Of a stretch of 64,000 nucleotides of DNA, positions 11,985 through 23,576 are shown piece after piece. Below the pieces are notes generated by a model, which worked only from the letters and a program-made list of their open reading frames with translations, ran no database searches and was not told where the DNA came from. The position numbers were made by a program, and so were the translations under genes. Positions within the stretch are counted from its first letter, which is position 1. The number at the start of each line of letters is the position of its first letter. The DNA is from Hirundichthys speculiger (Eukaryota > Chordata > Actinopteri > Beloniformes > Exocoetidae): positions 2,296,501-2,360,500 of the forward strand of contig JAGFBZ010000863.1 in NCBI GenBank assembly GCA_018398805.1, in the 5' to 3' direction.

Positions 11985-12335
11985 GCAGCACCGGTCAAAA
12001 CCGGTCATTACCGCTGCATTCTGAGCTTTTGTGTGACATGTAAACTTCTGGCTTTTTGAAGCGACTATATAAACTCCCACTGACTCTGATTGTCCTGATT
12101 TAGCGCGAAGGTAAGGACAAAACAGGGAAGAATATCGACACACTGAACCTCACAAGAAATTCCAGGCTATGTTCCCTTCAGTTCGGCAAAGAAAAGATCA
12201 ACCCTGATAGCGACACGAGTGGTGATCCTGTCTACCTTGCCAGGAATAACTGGAGAAAGTCATAGCAGAGAGACGCATGTCAGTAAAGTCCTGGATGAGT
12301 GTGAGGTCTGCCCCCTTACATGACATATTACCAAG
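11985..12335 (+). repeat. THAP-like dispersed repeat, copy B
   Basis: This is the most informative copy of the family shared with 8345-8680 (minus) and 34745-35075. Allowing for frame changes it reads, in order, a 'CVTC' cysteine pair near 12033, a 'LYKLP' element, 'GKNIDTLNLTRNSRLCSL', then 'DTSGDPV' and 'NNWRK'. A C-x2-C pair, a proline after a basic/aromatic segment, and SRLCS-x-(H/Q)-F about 45 residues later is the layout of a C2CH THAP domain. The final histidine is glutamine here. Stops interrupt all frames, so the copy is dead. Confidence 0.45.
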
Positions 12336-13285
12336 TAGTCAGGTTGCCCCTATCTGCAACTGGAAATGAAAGTGCTCCTCAACCACTGATTATCTTCGTT
12401 CAGAACCCCACAATTATGGAATTGTGTTAAGATACTAAAGTGTGCAAAGACAAGGCTTTCCAAAATAGCTCTATATGATTTATTCAAAATATAATTACTT
12501 CTGGAGCATATGTTAGGCAAACTTTCCTTTTCGTACTGAGGAACTGTGTCATTCAGATTTAGAAGAACAAAAAAAATTACACACTGGCTCTCTGTGTTAG
12601 TTTTTAATCCACATATCCATTCCCTGGCATTAGACCAAAGAATTCCCAAAAGTGTAGGATGCAATTCCTCCATCATCCATGCCCACTTTTCCCTGACACT
12701 GGCTGAATCATCTCTCTCAAGAGATGAGAAAATAGTAGGTGACCTAGTCATTCCTTACTTAGTTTCTTAACTGACTAACACCTTCAGAGAGCTGACACAG
12801 TTTGCACTCAGAAACCAACGCTTTCACAAATCACCCAATATGTTCTCTTAGGTGTTTTTTTTTTTTTTTTCATTCATATCCATTCTGTGTTTCGGAAGAT
12901 TGAGGTTCATGTCTACAGCAGAGCAACTGACTTAAAAAAAAAAACTGAAAAGCATAGAAACATTTATTTAACTAGTTGGAAACAATATATTGATATGAGC
13001 TCATTGTCCTGTCTGGACTTCTGCTTCCTACATTCAATAGTTATAAAACATATTACTCACAAACAGCGATCTAATCTCCAGCAGTTAAAAAAAAAATCTA
13101 GCACCAAAATTCTTCAAACCTGCCAGCAGAAATGGGAATTGCATTGAAACGACCCATGAGCGCATTGTGGAGTGCAGGGGTCCCAGGTGGACCCCCGACT
13201 GAACCAGCTGAAACTTTCAAGCGCTCGTGCGCACAGACACGCGTCCACTCCAAACAAGCTCAGCTCACTTTCATCCCAAACTCAC
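12336..13285 (-). other. probable start of intron 1 of the signal-peptide gene
   Basis: If the exon at 13286-13402 is real, this sequence is its downstream intron on the minus strand. It begins with the donor 'gtgagt' (13285-13280). It contains no further exon that I recognise. An open minus-strand frame at 12350-12751 has no known motif. A T-run lies at about 12855-12870. Confidence 0.35.
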
Positions 13286-13402
13286 CGGCTCATCCATCTG
13301 GTCCTGCTCGTAGTAGTCATAATAGTCGCTGTGGCTGGAGTCGCTGGCGAGGTTGGTGTAGAGCAGATATGCCAGAAGAAGAGATATTCCCAGTAGGTGC
13401 AT
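13286..13402 (-). CDS. vegfc: first coding exon of a secreted protein, probably VEGF-C
   Basis: On the minus strand an ATG at 13402-13400 opens 39 codons that end exactly at a consensus donor (CCG|GTGAGT, intron from 13285), phase 0. The peptide starts 'MHLLGISLLLAYLLY', a typical signal peptide with cleavage likely after 'NLAS', and continues 'DSSHSDYYDYYEQDQMDEP'. That segment is acidic, with clustered tyrosines suited to sulfation. Human VEGFC also begins MHLLG, and its first coding exon likewise ends in phase 0 before the propeptide. VEGFC and NAF1 are on the same human chromosome arm. The cystine-knot exons were not found in the window, so the name is tentative; another secreted protein remains possible. 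Confidence 0.5.
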
Positions 13403-13510
13403 GTTTATAACAAGTCCTCGAGTGTTTATGATCCGAGAACCATGAAGAAGGGAATTTAAAAAACCCTCCCCGGTGTCTGCGCTGCCCTATCCTGCTGCCT
13501 CTGGTAACGC
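13403..13510 (-). promoter_or_regulatory. 5' UTR and proximal promoter of the signal-peptide exon
   Basis: On the minus strand, the 60 bp before the ATG read 'cccttcttcatggttctcgg' followed by an ATA-rich leader, with a TTTTTTAAATT element about 55 bp upstream of the ATG that could act as a TATA-like box. The sequence further upstream is richer in CpG than its surroundings. No transcription start can be placed. Confidence 0.3.
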
Positions 13511-13530
13511 TCTCTCATTTGGACCCCCTC

Positions 13531-13632
13531 TGTGTGTGTGAATGTGTGTGTGTGTGTGTGTGAATGTGTGTGTGCGCGCGCGCGTGTGTGTGTGTGACAA
13601 AGCCTCTCTCTATCTCTCTCTCTCTTTCTCTT
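13531..13632. repeat. (TG)n followed by (TC)n compound microsatellite
   Basis: TG repeats with two 'AATG' interruptions and a short alternating CG block at 13573-13582 run into a TC-rich tract. The tract lies about 130 bp upstream of the minus-strand ATG at 13402, in the likely promoter. The alternating purine-pyrimidine stretch could adopt Z-DNA. Confidence 0.85.
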
Positions 13633-13946
13633 GTTTTCTCTTTTCTTTGTCTGTCTGTCAAGGTCCAGTAGGCTCACTTGCCCCTCTGAGAGCCTGCAGC
13701 ATGAGTTCGGACCTTGGTGTGGATGAAAGCCCGGTCATGTGGAAACAGACAAATCCGGAGAGGTCAGTGGAGGTTGTCGCGTTAAGGCGCACAATTCCAG
13801 GAAAACCACGCGTTCGTGCCTTCAAAATAAAAGCCCACGAGCGACCACATGAAAGAGCACAAAGCCTTTCAAGAGTGATTGATATTTTTATTGCTGTCTG
13901 CCACCATGTGAGGTCTGATATATATATATATATATTATGTATACAT

Positions 13947-15041
13947 TAGGGCTGAGCAACAATTAAAAATTTTAATCGCATGATTTCCCTGATTAATCAC
14001 GATTAATCGCAATGTAAGCGCAAAATCAAATAATGAATTCAAAAGTAGTGCAAAATGCACTTTTATTTAAATGTTCTGCTGCCATATGAACTAAAGTGCC
14101 ATAACATAACACTTTTAACATCAGCACTTGTCAGTAACACATATTTAGTGTAAATCTCATCTTAAAAAAAATTTAAAATAAAAGAAAGCTTATTGCCACC
14201 GCCAGGGCAATAATGTCATCCTGTTTTTATAAATAAAAAAAGGTCTACAAACAAAATCCAACAAAATGATTGTGGGTCAGCACAATCAGAACATTAAAAC
14301 AGGTAATTTCTGAGGTAACAGCAGAAACTTTTAACGGGGAGTTCAACTTGGCAGTGGTTACAAATAACCTTGTTTCTGTCAAATCATCATTCTGGGAGAA
14401 TTTTAAAATGAAAATGTCCATGTTAAAGTTGAGTAACTTTACCAAACCGTGTATCTATCAAAAAAAAAAAAAAAAAATTAAAAAGTTACATTTTATTCAA
14501 TTTTTCGTTTTTTAATCTAACACAAAGAAGGAAAAAATGCCTGTTTTTTTAATATTTCAATTTTAGACCTGGATCAAAAACACGAAATTAAAAAACGGGC
14601 CACAGAACTGAATTTGTTTTATAATCGAGGACTGGACTTTCTGTTGTCATTACACATCTGTGCCACTAGATGGAGCCGCACTGCAGTAACCAGCTAGAGA
14701 ACAGCAGGACAGTGAACACATGGAGCAGATCTGATGGAACATGGAGGAATGACGCCAAAGTTTTGTTGCAGTCCAGAAAATTTTTTTTTAAACAGAATTG
14801 TTAATATTGATACATGAGTTGCTACCTGAACTGTAAAGTACGGCAATTTTTACCGTTCTCCATGTCTCTTTTAGCTTTACTGCATATTTACCTGCTAATT
14901 ATTTTCCGGTTCCACAGCAGCCAGTAACAGACTTTTCAAAACCAAAAGCATGTGAGCAACATGCGTTAACGCACGATAAAATAAATGTCGGCGTTAATAA
15001 ATTAATAAGTTAACACGATAGTAACGCGTTAACTTTCCCTA
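13947..15041. mobile_element. hAT-type transposon, non-coding
   Basis: The left end 'tagggctgagc' and the right end 'aactttcccta' are short inverted termini. The subterminal sequence shows the 'gattaatcacgattaatcgc' and 'cgcgttaac' phrases characteristic of a widespread fish hAT family. The flanking octamers 'gtatacat' and 'atatatat' agree at 6 of 8 positions, but both are AT-rich, so this is weak evidence. The interior has A-runs (14460-14476) and no transposase motif. Confidence 0.6.
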
Positions 15042-16775
15042 ATATATATATATTATATATATATATATTATATAAAATATACTCGCAAAGGTATTATCTG
15101 GTATAAGTCTGGTTATATGCAATAAAGTTGCTGAATTTGCAGGGATTTCAAACCCATGCTTAAAACCAGTGTATCCAACCTATTTACTATCATATAATAG
15201 ACAAAAAAGAAGAAGAAAAAAATAACAACGGTTGGTTTCCCAAGCCAATAGTAGGACAAGAAAAAAATATTTAAATTAAATATTTAGATATAAATATTTT
15301 TTAAAAATGACCACCAGACTGCAAAATCCTCTGAGGATTTAAAGTGTTGAATGAGGATGTCACTGAATAACTCAGGGAACATTTAGATTGTGATGTTTAA
15401 TAACAGGGAATGGGATGTCAAGGCCTAATTATAGCTTATAATGGCAGTTAGCAGCAAATTTTAAGAGCAGTTAGTGTTTGTGCTTAATTTAAAAATGCTC
15501 ATGTCAAAACAAAGAGTTTCTGACTCTGCAAGTGCATGTACGGGGTCTTCAGAGATCACCCAGCTGGGGTACCGTCCAGTGTAGATGTCCTCCAGGGAGA
15601 GTAGCAGACAGGCTCTGCTGTTTTTATAACAATGTTTTATTACAATGCTTTTTTCTTGTCTAGAACAGGGCAGCCTGTGAACAACTCTAAAAACGACATT
15701 ATCTCAATAATTGCCAGGTGAAAGGTCACCAACAGATTCCACTCTGTGTTGTTCATCTTCTTAGTAACATATAAGTTCTTCCATCTTTGCTGAGTAGATG
15801 CGCTGTCTGCTGACTGTCAGAGCGATAATCTGACAGAGCTCCACTCTGAGACATTTCTTGATGAACTGATTTGGATCCAGAAGCAGAGGTAGACCAGCTC
15901 TGGTCTGATACAGGACCGATCTCTGGCATGAGCGAGATTTGTCTAAAGTCATTCAGGTCCTCAGAGATGCACAGTCTGGGAACATGTGTAATAGTGGCAG
16001 CCTCCAGGTGCTGTCAGCTCAGAGCATCCTCAAACACACCCTAAGCACATCTATGAATATAGTTCTGAAATGTTTTTGTGACAGGACTGTTCCTAATAAC
16101 TACCGTCATCTGAACTCTTAACCATAAAAGCTTTTCTTCTGAAGACAGTTCATTGGATTATTGGATCGAGTTTGTGCTGAAATTGAACAGATCGATTCAT
16201 TTTTATGGACTTTCTGATGGAGTGATGGACGCTGTTACTGATTATGATTCAAACTTTGTAAAGATATTTAAAATGTGCCCATCTTTAATTCTGATCATGA
16301 GGGGAAGACACTGAAGTGACTCAAAATGAGAGTGAGGAGTACTATGAGCATGACAGATGCCCTTTTGAATGTGATCACCATTTTTTTCTCCCAACTCATC
16401 CACAGATGATACACATCTGTGGTGATCAAGCCTGTGTCATACAGTGATGGAACTTTCACAGATTCACGGCTACAGGAAAAAACTATTTGTGTTTTTAGTC
16501 CTTATGCCCAGGACCAGTGTTACCTCCAGAAAGAGCTTTTCTCCTAAAAACTGTGACTGTACAGAGATGTTCTCAGAATAATTATTGCTTTTGTAAGTTC
16601 TTTGAATGTCAGAAATATAAGTTTCAACTAGTTAAGTTCTTCTAATCCCGTGCAAATAGGGCTTTAGTGACACTTTTATGGGCAAACATGTAGTTCTAAA
16701 TCTTTTTTAGGAGAAAGGAGGCTATAACCAGTTTTCTCTGATGCAAGGGACTGTGATTGGTTATCTCGTTTCTGC
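15042..16775. other. non-coding stretch with unassigned open frames
   Basis: A TA-rich start leads into sequence with minus-strand open segments at about 15720-16020 and 15545-15640. Readings include 'SDYRSDSQQTAHLLSKDGR' and 'LSLEDIYTGRYPSWVISEDP'. The second faintly recalls the C-terminus of Rex1/Babar LINEs, and the first is unknown. Neither has convincing splice sites. A perfect 9-bp stem (CCACAGATG / CATCTGTGG, 5-nt loop) lies at 16400-16422. Confidence 0.3.
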
Positions 16776-16860
16776 GTGGTGATTTGATGGACTGGCGACT
16801 GGTCCAGGGTGTGACCTGCCTTTCACCTGATGACAGACCTTGAGAAAATGGATAGATGTG
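16776..16860 (-). repeat. dispersed fish repeat, copy 2 (inverted)
   Basis: The reverse complement contains 'caccctggaccagtcgccag', nearly identical to 'caccctggactggtcacc' at the window start, in the same context of 'gaaaggcaggtcacaccctg'. It is a short fragment of the same family. Confidence 0.6.
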
Positions 16861-17399
16861 GTGCAATAAAAAGTAATATTTGGAAGTTCGTAACATAACA
16901 AATTACTTTTTGCCATGGAGTAATAATGCAAAATAATATTATTTTGTGTGGAGTAATGAGGAATTTATTTTTTGGAGTAATGAGGCTAAGCCTGGTAATA
17001 AAATAGTGCAGTCAGTGGCGTGACATGCAGCACTGATATCTAACAAGACCAGCAGAGAAACAGCACATCCGCCAAAGGCAATAAGGAGGTCATCTGTAAC
17101 TAACACTGTTCCTGGAGATCTCTATTCCAGACTGATGATTAGCTGATTTATGGCAACAAATTTTCAAATATTATTTTTTTGAGGCACCATCTTGGACCTG
17201 GATCACACGCACCCAAAAAAAAGCCAAGTTAGACCAAAAATAAAAGGAAGACTGAGTAGAAATTAATGTCTGAAAATAATATTTAGTAGAAACTCTTAAT
17301 TTACAGTGATGGAGAACCTACTGAACTCATGTGTCCTTCGTACATGAGCTCAATAGCTTTTTTGGGTTTTGTTTTGTTTTGCGTTTTTTTCCCCGATCA
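16861..17399. other. non-coding stretch
   Basis: AT-rich sequence with no recognised feature. Confidence 0.4.
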
Positions 17400-17775
17400 T
17401 TAATTTCCCAAACCTGTTTCAATCCTAGCCAAGCTTGTGAAGTTTGTGGAAATTATCCCAAGTTTCACCTAGAAAAAGGGGGGTTGGGGACACCTGGAAC
17501 AGGGCACCAATACATCACAGAGCCACCAACAAAATGCATAACCACGCACATTCAATTTTGAATGACCAGTCAGCTCAACAGTCATGTTAGGTCCATATCA
17601 TGTTGGTCCAGTCTATGTTTCTGGACTGTGGGAGGAAGCTTGCGTGCCTGCAGAAAACCAGCCACGGGCACAACATGTAGACCCGACACAGATACGCCCC
17701 AGCTGGGGTTTGGATCTAGACTTTTCTAGCCGTGGCATCACAGTGCTAAAGGTCACACCATCATGTGGGCCAGGT
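17400..17775 (+). repeat. dispersed fish repeat, copy 3
   Basis: A diverged copy of the family seen at 1-165. Landmarks are 'gaacagggcaccaatacatc', 'ttctggactgtgggaggaag' and 'ccccagctggggtttggatc', followed by a 'cacagtgctaa' end. The open frames at 17331-17781 arise from this repeat and are not genes. Confidence 0.55.
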
Positions 17776-20700
17776 TTATGAAGCGTCACTTGTCCCAGCC
17801 CATCTCATAAAGCTCTTAACCTTATAGGTTAGGAGCTTTATATGAAAAACCTAAAGTGCAGCTAAATATAGAAGGCAGCTGTCCAAAAGAAGAGAACGAC
17901 TGACACAATGCTTCTCAAGTGCTTCTGATGAAACACTGCAATGTCTCTGAATCACCTGAATCCACTTATATAACTTATAAAACAGAACACGGTGGGTCTG
18001 CTAAATTTACAACAGAGCAAAACTCACCAAACAGCTTCTCCACCTTGTCTCTGTTGTATTTTCTAAGTAGCTAGTGCTAACTACCACTTATAGTCATAAC
18101 TTTACTTCACTGTTAAAAATCTAAATATATTTTTTACCTTACATATGAATTTGTGTAAAGCCCAGTCACACAAATAGTCAGGACTTAAGTGTTCGGCGTA
18201 GAGCATATGGACTGTTTGGTCGTTCCTTTATGAAACTGAAGGCTGTGCTCTCCAGATTCAGTGGAAAAGTCCCCAGCCATCAGACCGAAGGCTGATTTGG
18301 CTTATATGCCTTGGAACACATAAAACAGAGCTTATCTCACAAAAGTGATGATTTATCAGAGGAGGATTTTAAATACACCAGAGAAACTTTTTTCTGTAAT
18401 TATGGCATTGCAGTTTTGACTCAGAATATGAGTTTAAAAGATAAGTTCTGTCTTCATTTTTGATCTGGAGCACACATTACCTCCAAAACATCTGGAAAAT
18501 CTGGCATATTGATTTGTTTGTCCATTATACACTTTTCCACTGTGTGAGGTCAATCTGAAATTCCTCCCAGCTCATGAGAAATTGATGCCTCTGGATAACA
18601 TAAGGCATCCTTTTTTTTTTTTTTTGCACAATAAAGTTTTGAGTGGCATTTATGACTCTAGATGCGTATTGCACTTGCTGACTAATCCTTTGCCCATGTG
18701 GTTATCTTGGCTATAATGCAAGACAGTTCTTGTTGCTTGTGCCATCTGAAGGATAGAAGATCTTCATTCAGGATTCCCTTAATGGACTGAAATTCCCTCC
18801 TAAAAGAGTTATAGATACTCACATCATCATGGTTTTCTTTTCTTTTTCTACATAATCCCATCTTTTTCTTAATTTGGGTTGTACCTACTTGATGCTTTCA
18901 GGTAGCAGGAACTTTTTTTTTTTTGTTGTTCCTATAACTATTGGATGAAGTATCAATTTTTTTATTTTTGCACCACCCTGAAAAAGATAAAGGAAGTGCT
19001 GAAAATATGTGGATGCTTGGATTACAGAAATAGAGGATTTTGTAGAACTGTTGCAGACTTTCTGGGCTTTTTTTTCACAGTCAAATAATTATGTATGCAT
19101 TTGTGCAGTGATTGGTCAAACCCATTTCTGTAGAAAAAGAAAAAGGTGAAATATTGTCCATGAACTTAAAAATAAGTGCACACAAAAATTTTGAATCATG
19201 TTGGTCCACAAAACACAAAAATGAACTGACAGGGAAATCCAGACCTCATATATATATGTATGTATGTATACACACACAACAGAGAGTAATGTGGCTGATT
19301 TGCCCTGCAGCTGTTAGGTAACTTCAGCATTGCAATCAAAGGACCAAATCCAAAATAATTTTTAAAAAAAATCAGAAAAACTTACTGGTAGGTTTCCTTC
19401 AAGGGAACTAACTTGTCTCTGTTTAAACTTTCCGAGTCTCTGTGGGTGTTGAAGTGCCAATTGAAGGTTTGACAGAATGGTTACATTTTTAGAAACTGTA
19501 AATCTCATCTTAATATCACTCTTTAAAACCCATTCCACGGCTTCTTAAGCTGATGTCTGTCAAGAGTTATAACTTGAATTGATGAATTGATGATCATACG
19601 TTCCCGACACCAGACTAAGAGGAGAATTCCAGGGCAGTAGTTTATTCCTGGATATCAGGGTGAATCCAGCCCACAGTGTGAGCAGGTTCAGCTGAAATAA
19701 CTTGGCATGTTGCAAAGAGAGACGAAGTGACAGAGTTATTGAACATGCCTTTAGGGAAAATCAAAGACTCGCTCACACACACTCACACACCCACGCACAC
19801 ACACACATATATGCACGAGTGAAGTGGAAAGTTTGTACTGTGCAGGGGGTCTCTCTTCATCTCCAAGTTTTAAGAGACTCTGTTATTGAAGACTTTGTCC
19901 TCATGTGAGGGGCCCCTCTGCAGACATTTAGGGGATATGAAATCCTTCAACATGGCTAGCTTTGTTCCAAAGTATTACAGGACACACATGCGCCCGCGCA
20001 CACATCCACATGCACACACAGATGCACGGACACAAGCACAACCAAGATATATAATGTAATAAAAACAGATGTGTGAAGGTATGGGTATAGAATCTTTCTA
20101 TATGGTCTCAGCCATAAATTGACACTTAAAGAAAAGACAAACAAAAAAAAAACTCAGTGTTTAAATTGCCAAGCGTGCGTGAGCATGTAAGTCCCATGTT
20201 CCTTATTAGCCCAAAGAGATTACTGTTTGGCTTTTGAATTGTTTAGATTGGCCAGAACTTAAGAGGACAGGGGGCAGACCAAGGACACCTAAACAGACCT
20301 TGTTCAAGTGAGTTTTGAGGTCACTTATTAACGTGACAGAAACACCCAATGAAGGTAGCTGTGTTCAGAATCGAAGACAGCGACAAATCCATTTAACACT
20401 GAGTGACTTAAATGGTTTAACCAATAGCAGCTCCGTGATGCTATTCATCAACCGAGTCTTACTACAAACTGGTTAGATCTCTCTGAATATTTACTCCATA
20501 CTTTAAAAAATGGTGCAGGTAAACATGTCCTGGACTCTTCTTCTGTAATTCATATTCTATGAAGCACATTATATATTGCTCTAGTGATGGACTGTATCCA
20601 GTTGTTTCCATTTCCCATAAGTCCCTCCAACTGGTTTTTTTCTTCTCCACACCTTTTCACTGCATCCATTGGCTCTGCTTAGCAAGAGAAACAGCTTCCT

Positions 20701-20962
20701 CTTGACGGTGCATCATTTTGATAACCAGTGTTCCCTTCTGTGATGTTGTGGCCTCCTGTAAAGTTGGTTCACTCATGGCCAAGTAAAAGCTTCATTTGCT
20801 CTGCTGCAATTGTCCAACTATATCTTTGTGCTTAGGGGATGATGCACCTTGCAGTTATAGTAACAGAAATTTTTAGGCCTAATTTTTAAATGCATGTACT
20901 TCAATTGCATATAAAATTTCCATCCATTTGGATTTAATCAATTTAACAAAAACACGCTATAA
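17776..20962. other. non-coding stretch
   Basis: This contains T-runs at 18611-18626 and 18912-18924, and a short TATG microsatellite near 19250-19270. CA-rich tracts lie at 19773-19806 and 19980-20030. The open frames are short and lack motifs. No exon was recognised. Confidence 0.4.
19773..19806. repeat. (CA)n microsatellite
   Basis: An imperfect CA array with CT and CG interruptions. Confidence 0.8.
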
Positions 20963-20972
20963 AACTTAAAGT

Positions 20973-21919
20973 AACATATTGCATCACTTCCTGTCTGTGG
21001 TTTGAACGGTGAACGGCGGATTAAATGGTGTCACGGTCTCTGATTCTTTCAACCTTTTAAAACTTACAACTAAACTCGATTTAGTGATAAGTCAACACTG
21101 TTGTTGTAAATTGTAACCGAGCACTCGCAAGTAGTTCTGCTTCGCACTTTTTCCCTGGGATTCTCACTGCCGCTAAGCACCGGTTCTTTAGCGTATTAGC
21201 CTACTAGCTTCTTAGCATGGCTTCCTCCTCTCCTTCCGTTTCCCTCTCCCGCAGCTCAGTGTATGAAATGTTTAGTTATTCCTATCCCTCCTTTAGCGAG
21301 AACGGTAAATGCATAAAGTGTAGTTTATTCACAGCTCTGGAGGCGAAGGCTCAGTGAGCTAGAGGCTCGGTTCCACCAACTAGACCATAACCCGGTAGAT
21401 GCGACAGGTAGTCAGGCTAACATCCCTAACACCCTTTTTTTCTCTTTTCTTTCTGTATGTTTGCAGGCCAGAGTTTCCTGAGTTGCATGCTGACTTGCAG
21501 TTCCATCCTCTGTCCATCCCAGCATTTACCTCCACCTGTGTGTGTAGATGTGTGTGATAACCGGTGATCTAGTCCTTCTGACCATCTCACCTCAGTGCTG
21601 CTACCTGCATCTGTTTATGTAGTCATTTCATTCAGTCATTTGTGTGCTCTCCTCTCTCTGTCATCCATACTCTCTCTGTCCTGTCTCCCCTCTCTTTTTC
21701 TTTCCTCATCCCCTATGAGCCAGGTCCTGCTTAAGGTTTTGCTTAAAGGTTTTTTCTCCCGCTGTGGGAGTTTTTCTTAACCTGCCATTATCCTTGATTT
21801 GGATTTAATATTATAATTTTAGTTAATGATATTTGCTCGAGGGTCATGCTCTGGGTCTCTGTAAAGCACCTAGAGACAATTGTCATTGTAACAGACGCTA
21901 TACAAATAAAATTGAATTG
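20973..21919 (+). mobile_element. internally deleted L2 LINE with 10-bp target duplication
   Basis: Identical decamers 'AACTTAAAGT' flank the element (20963-20972 and 21920-21929). The left part, up to about 21428, contains an L2-style 5' region with a short ORF start ('MFSYSYPSFSENGKCIKC'). At about 21430 the sequence jumps straight to the L2 3' region ('ggccagagtttcctgag', 'gagccaggtcctgc', 'gcacctagagacaattgtca', 'aaaattgaattga'). The endonuclease and reverse transcriptase are missing. The copy is therefore a SINE-like derivative that must have been mobilised in trans. Confidence 0.85.
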
Positions 21920-22194
21920 AACTTAAAGTGGTGCATATTTGTCAGTTGAATGTAAATGAAACCATTAGGATTGAGATTTATCTATTAATATCGGTAAACC
22001 CAATGTTTTTTAAATTCACACTGAGAGATTGATGTACTTATCATTCTTAAATCTAATTTTTTTTCAAATATTTATGAACTAGTGTATGTATTCAGCGTGC
22101 ACTGACATTAACAGTGTGGTTTTCTGAGCCCACCACATGCTCCCACTTCATTTTCTTTTCTTTTACTGTTTATGCCAGACAATAAAGTGCCAAA

Positions 22195-22476
22195 TCAAAT
22201 ATTTTTCCTGGCCTCAACTTCAGAAAGGAACGTCTTGAGTTCAGATGCAGTGAAATTTCTCTTTTTCCACTTGCTTTTGCCATTTTCTTTGTTTGAATGA
22301 GCGGGTTTCCTATGCCTGTTTACACTCATTATCATATTCAAGCTCGTCTGTTTGAAGGAGGAGACGGGACGGAGTGTTGTGCTCACGCTTGTGTGCTCAG
22401 TCTCAAGTTGATTGCGATGTACGAAGAGAATGTGCGTGGATTCGTTTGCACGCAAGGTTTGGCACATCTGAATCAT
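22195..22476 (-). pseudogene. Myb/SANT-like (Harbinger-type) N-terminal fragment
   Basis: The minus-strand frame ends in 'KWKKRNFTASELKTFLSEVE' followed by 'ARKN'. This resembles the first helix of Myb/SANT-like domains found in Harbinger-transposon proteins and their host relatives. The domain is cut off after about 25 residues, and no partner exon or Harbinger transposase was found nearby. The assignment rests on a short match. Confidence 0.35.
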
Positions 22477-22479
22477 TCT

Positions 22480-23040
22480 GTGCTTTTGTAAATTTCCAGA
22501 GATTTAGAATGAAATTCACACAAGTCTTCGTACATGAGGCCCCTGGTCTCTCCTTCTCTGCTGTACCTCTTTGGGCAGGTAGCCAGGGCTACAGTTTCCA
22601 GTGCCTCAGCTATGGACAGCTTGCTGTATTTCTTTGTCAGTTCTTTCTTAATATTCTTGCCTCTCTGTAGCTCTGTTTGAACAATAACCTCCCTGCATAT
22701 TGGCATGATTTTAGCCTCTCGTCATCTTCTCCAGAGGATGTTTCTGCTCCTTCTGGCTACTACTGCTGTTCATATTGTAGCCAATCATCTCTTGGATGAC
22801 CGTCTCGGTGGTGGTTATGGTAGGGACAGTTTGCAGTGCTCTGTTCACATCTTCCAGTAGATTCTGATGGTATTTTGTTACTTAGCTTTGGCAAGTAAGA
22901 GGTTGTTGAGTTCCCCCGGGACTTGATGATTTTGTCTCTCAGATCAGCTGCCCTTGTGTTAAGGTCAGGCTCTGCTGTTATTGGGGCATGGTGCCAAATC
23001 TCAATGTGTGGGAGGGATATAGCATCTTTAAACATGGATG
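22480..23040 (-). mobile_element. R4/Dong-like LINE, N-terminal region relic
   Basis: Minus-strand frames read 'EPDLNTRAADLRDKIIKSRG', 'YLPKLSNKIPSES', 'VPTITTTETVIQEMIGYNMN' and 'KKYSKLSIAEALETV' in order, across frame shifts at about 22860 and 22720. These phrases belong to the region upstream of the reverse transcriptase in an R2/R4-like family common in fish. The downstream part of what appears to be the same family lies at 41385-42691. The copy is truncated and inactive. Confidence 0.55.
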
Positions 23041-23206
23041 AAATACCTTGTAACTCATTAGTCTTATAAACAGCTCATTATGGACAGCTGTCTTTTCCCA
23101 TAATCTGTGCATCGTACTGTGCACCAGTGAATCCCAAAGACCACAAAAGCAGCTAAAAATATTTATCAATGAGAATCATGAAAAAAACTCCCCAATCTTT
23201 TTTACA

Positions 23207-23230
23207 CGCGCACACACACACACACACACA
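23207..23230. repeat. (CA)n microsatellite
   Basis: A CA array of about 24 bp. Confidence 0.85.
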
Positions 23231-23576
23231 GCAAGTGGAGGGAAAGCATGTTTGTGCTGAGATAAGCCTCCTTTGTTAGTTAGTTGACACTTGGACAACA
23301 TTAATTAAACGGAGCCCAAGGAAATGGGGTCAATGATCTAACTAATAGCTGGTGTGTGTTTGGAGTTTCGGATATGTGTGGTGTGTATATGTGGGCAGTT
23401 GCAGTGCAGTGTGTTTTCACTTTTAAGATGAAATTTCCTCTTTTCAGATATACAGGAAAAAAAAATCTGAAAAAAAAAAGAAATGTTTGAACTTTTACCT
23501 ATTTCTATTCCCTGTATACTTTTGATACGGTTACGATTTTAATGTTTTAAATGCTTCTGGCAGTTGTTTGAACGGT

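Noticed and set aside
12350..12751. 133-codon minus-strand frame as a further exon of the signal-peptide gene
   Set aside because: It has no cysteine-knot pattern, no acceptor in the right phase and no known motif.
13456..13949. Open frames rich in Cys/Val or Thr/His over the TG/TC tract
   Set aside because: Translation of microsatellite DNA, with no splice context or motif.
16400..16422. Perfect 9-bp hairpin as a regulatory RNA element
   Set aside because: A single short hairpin without compensatory evidence or context is expected by chance in 64 kb.
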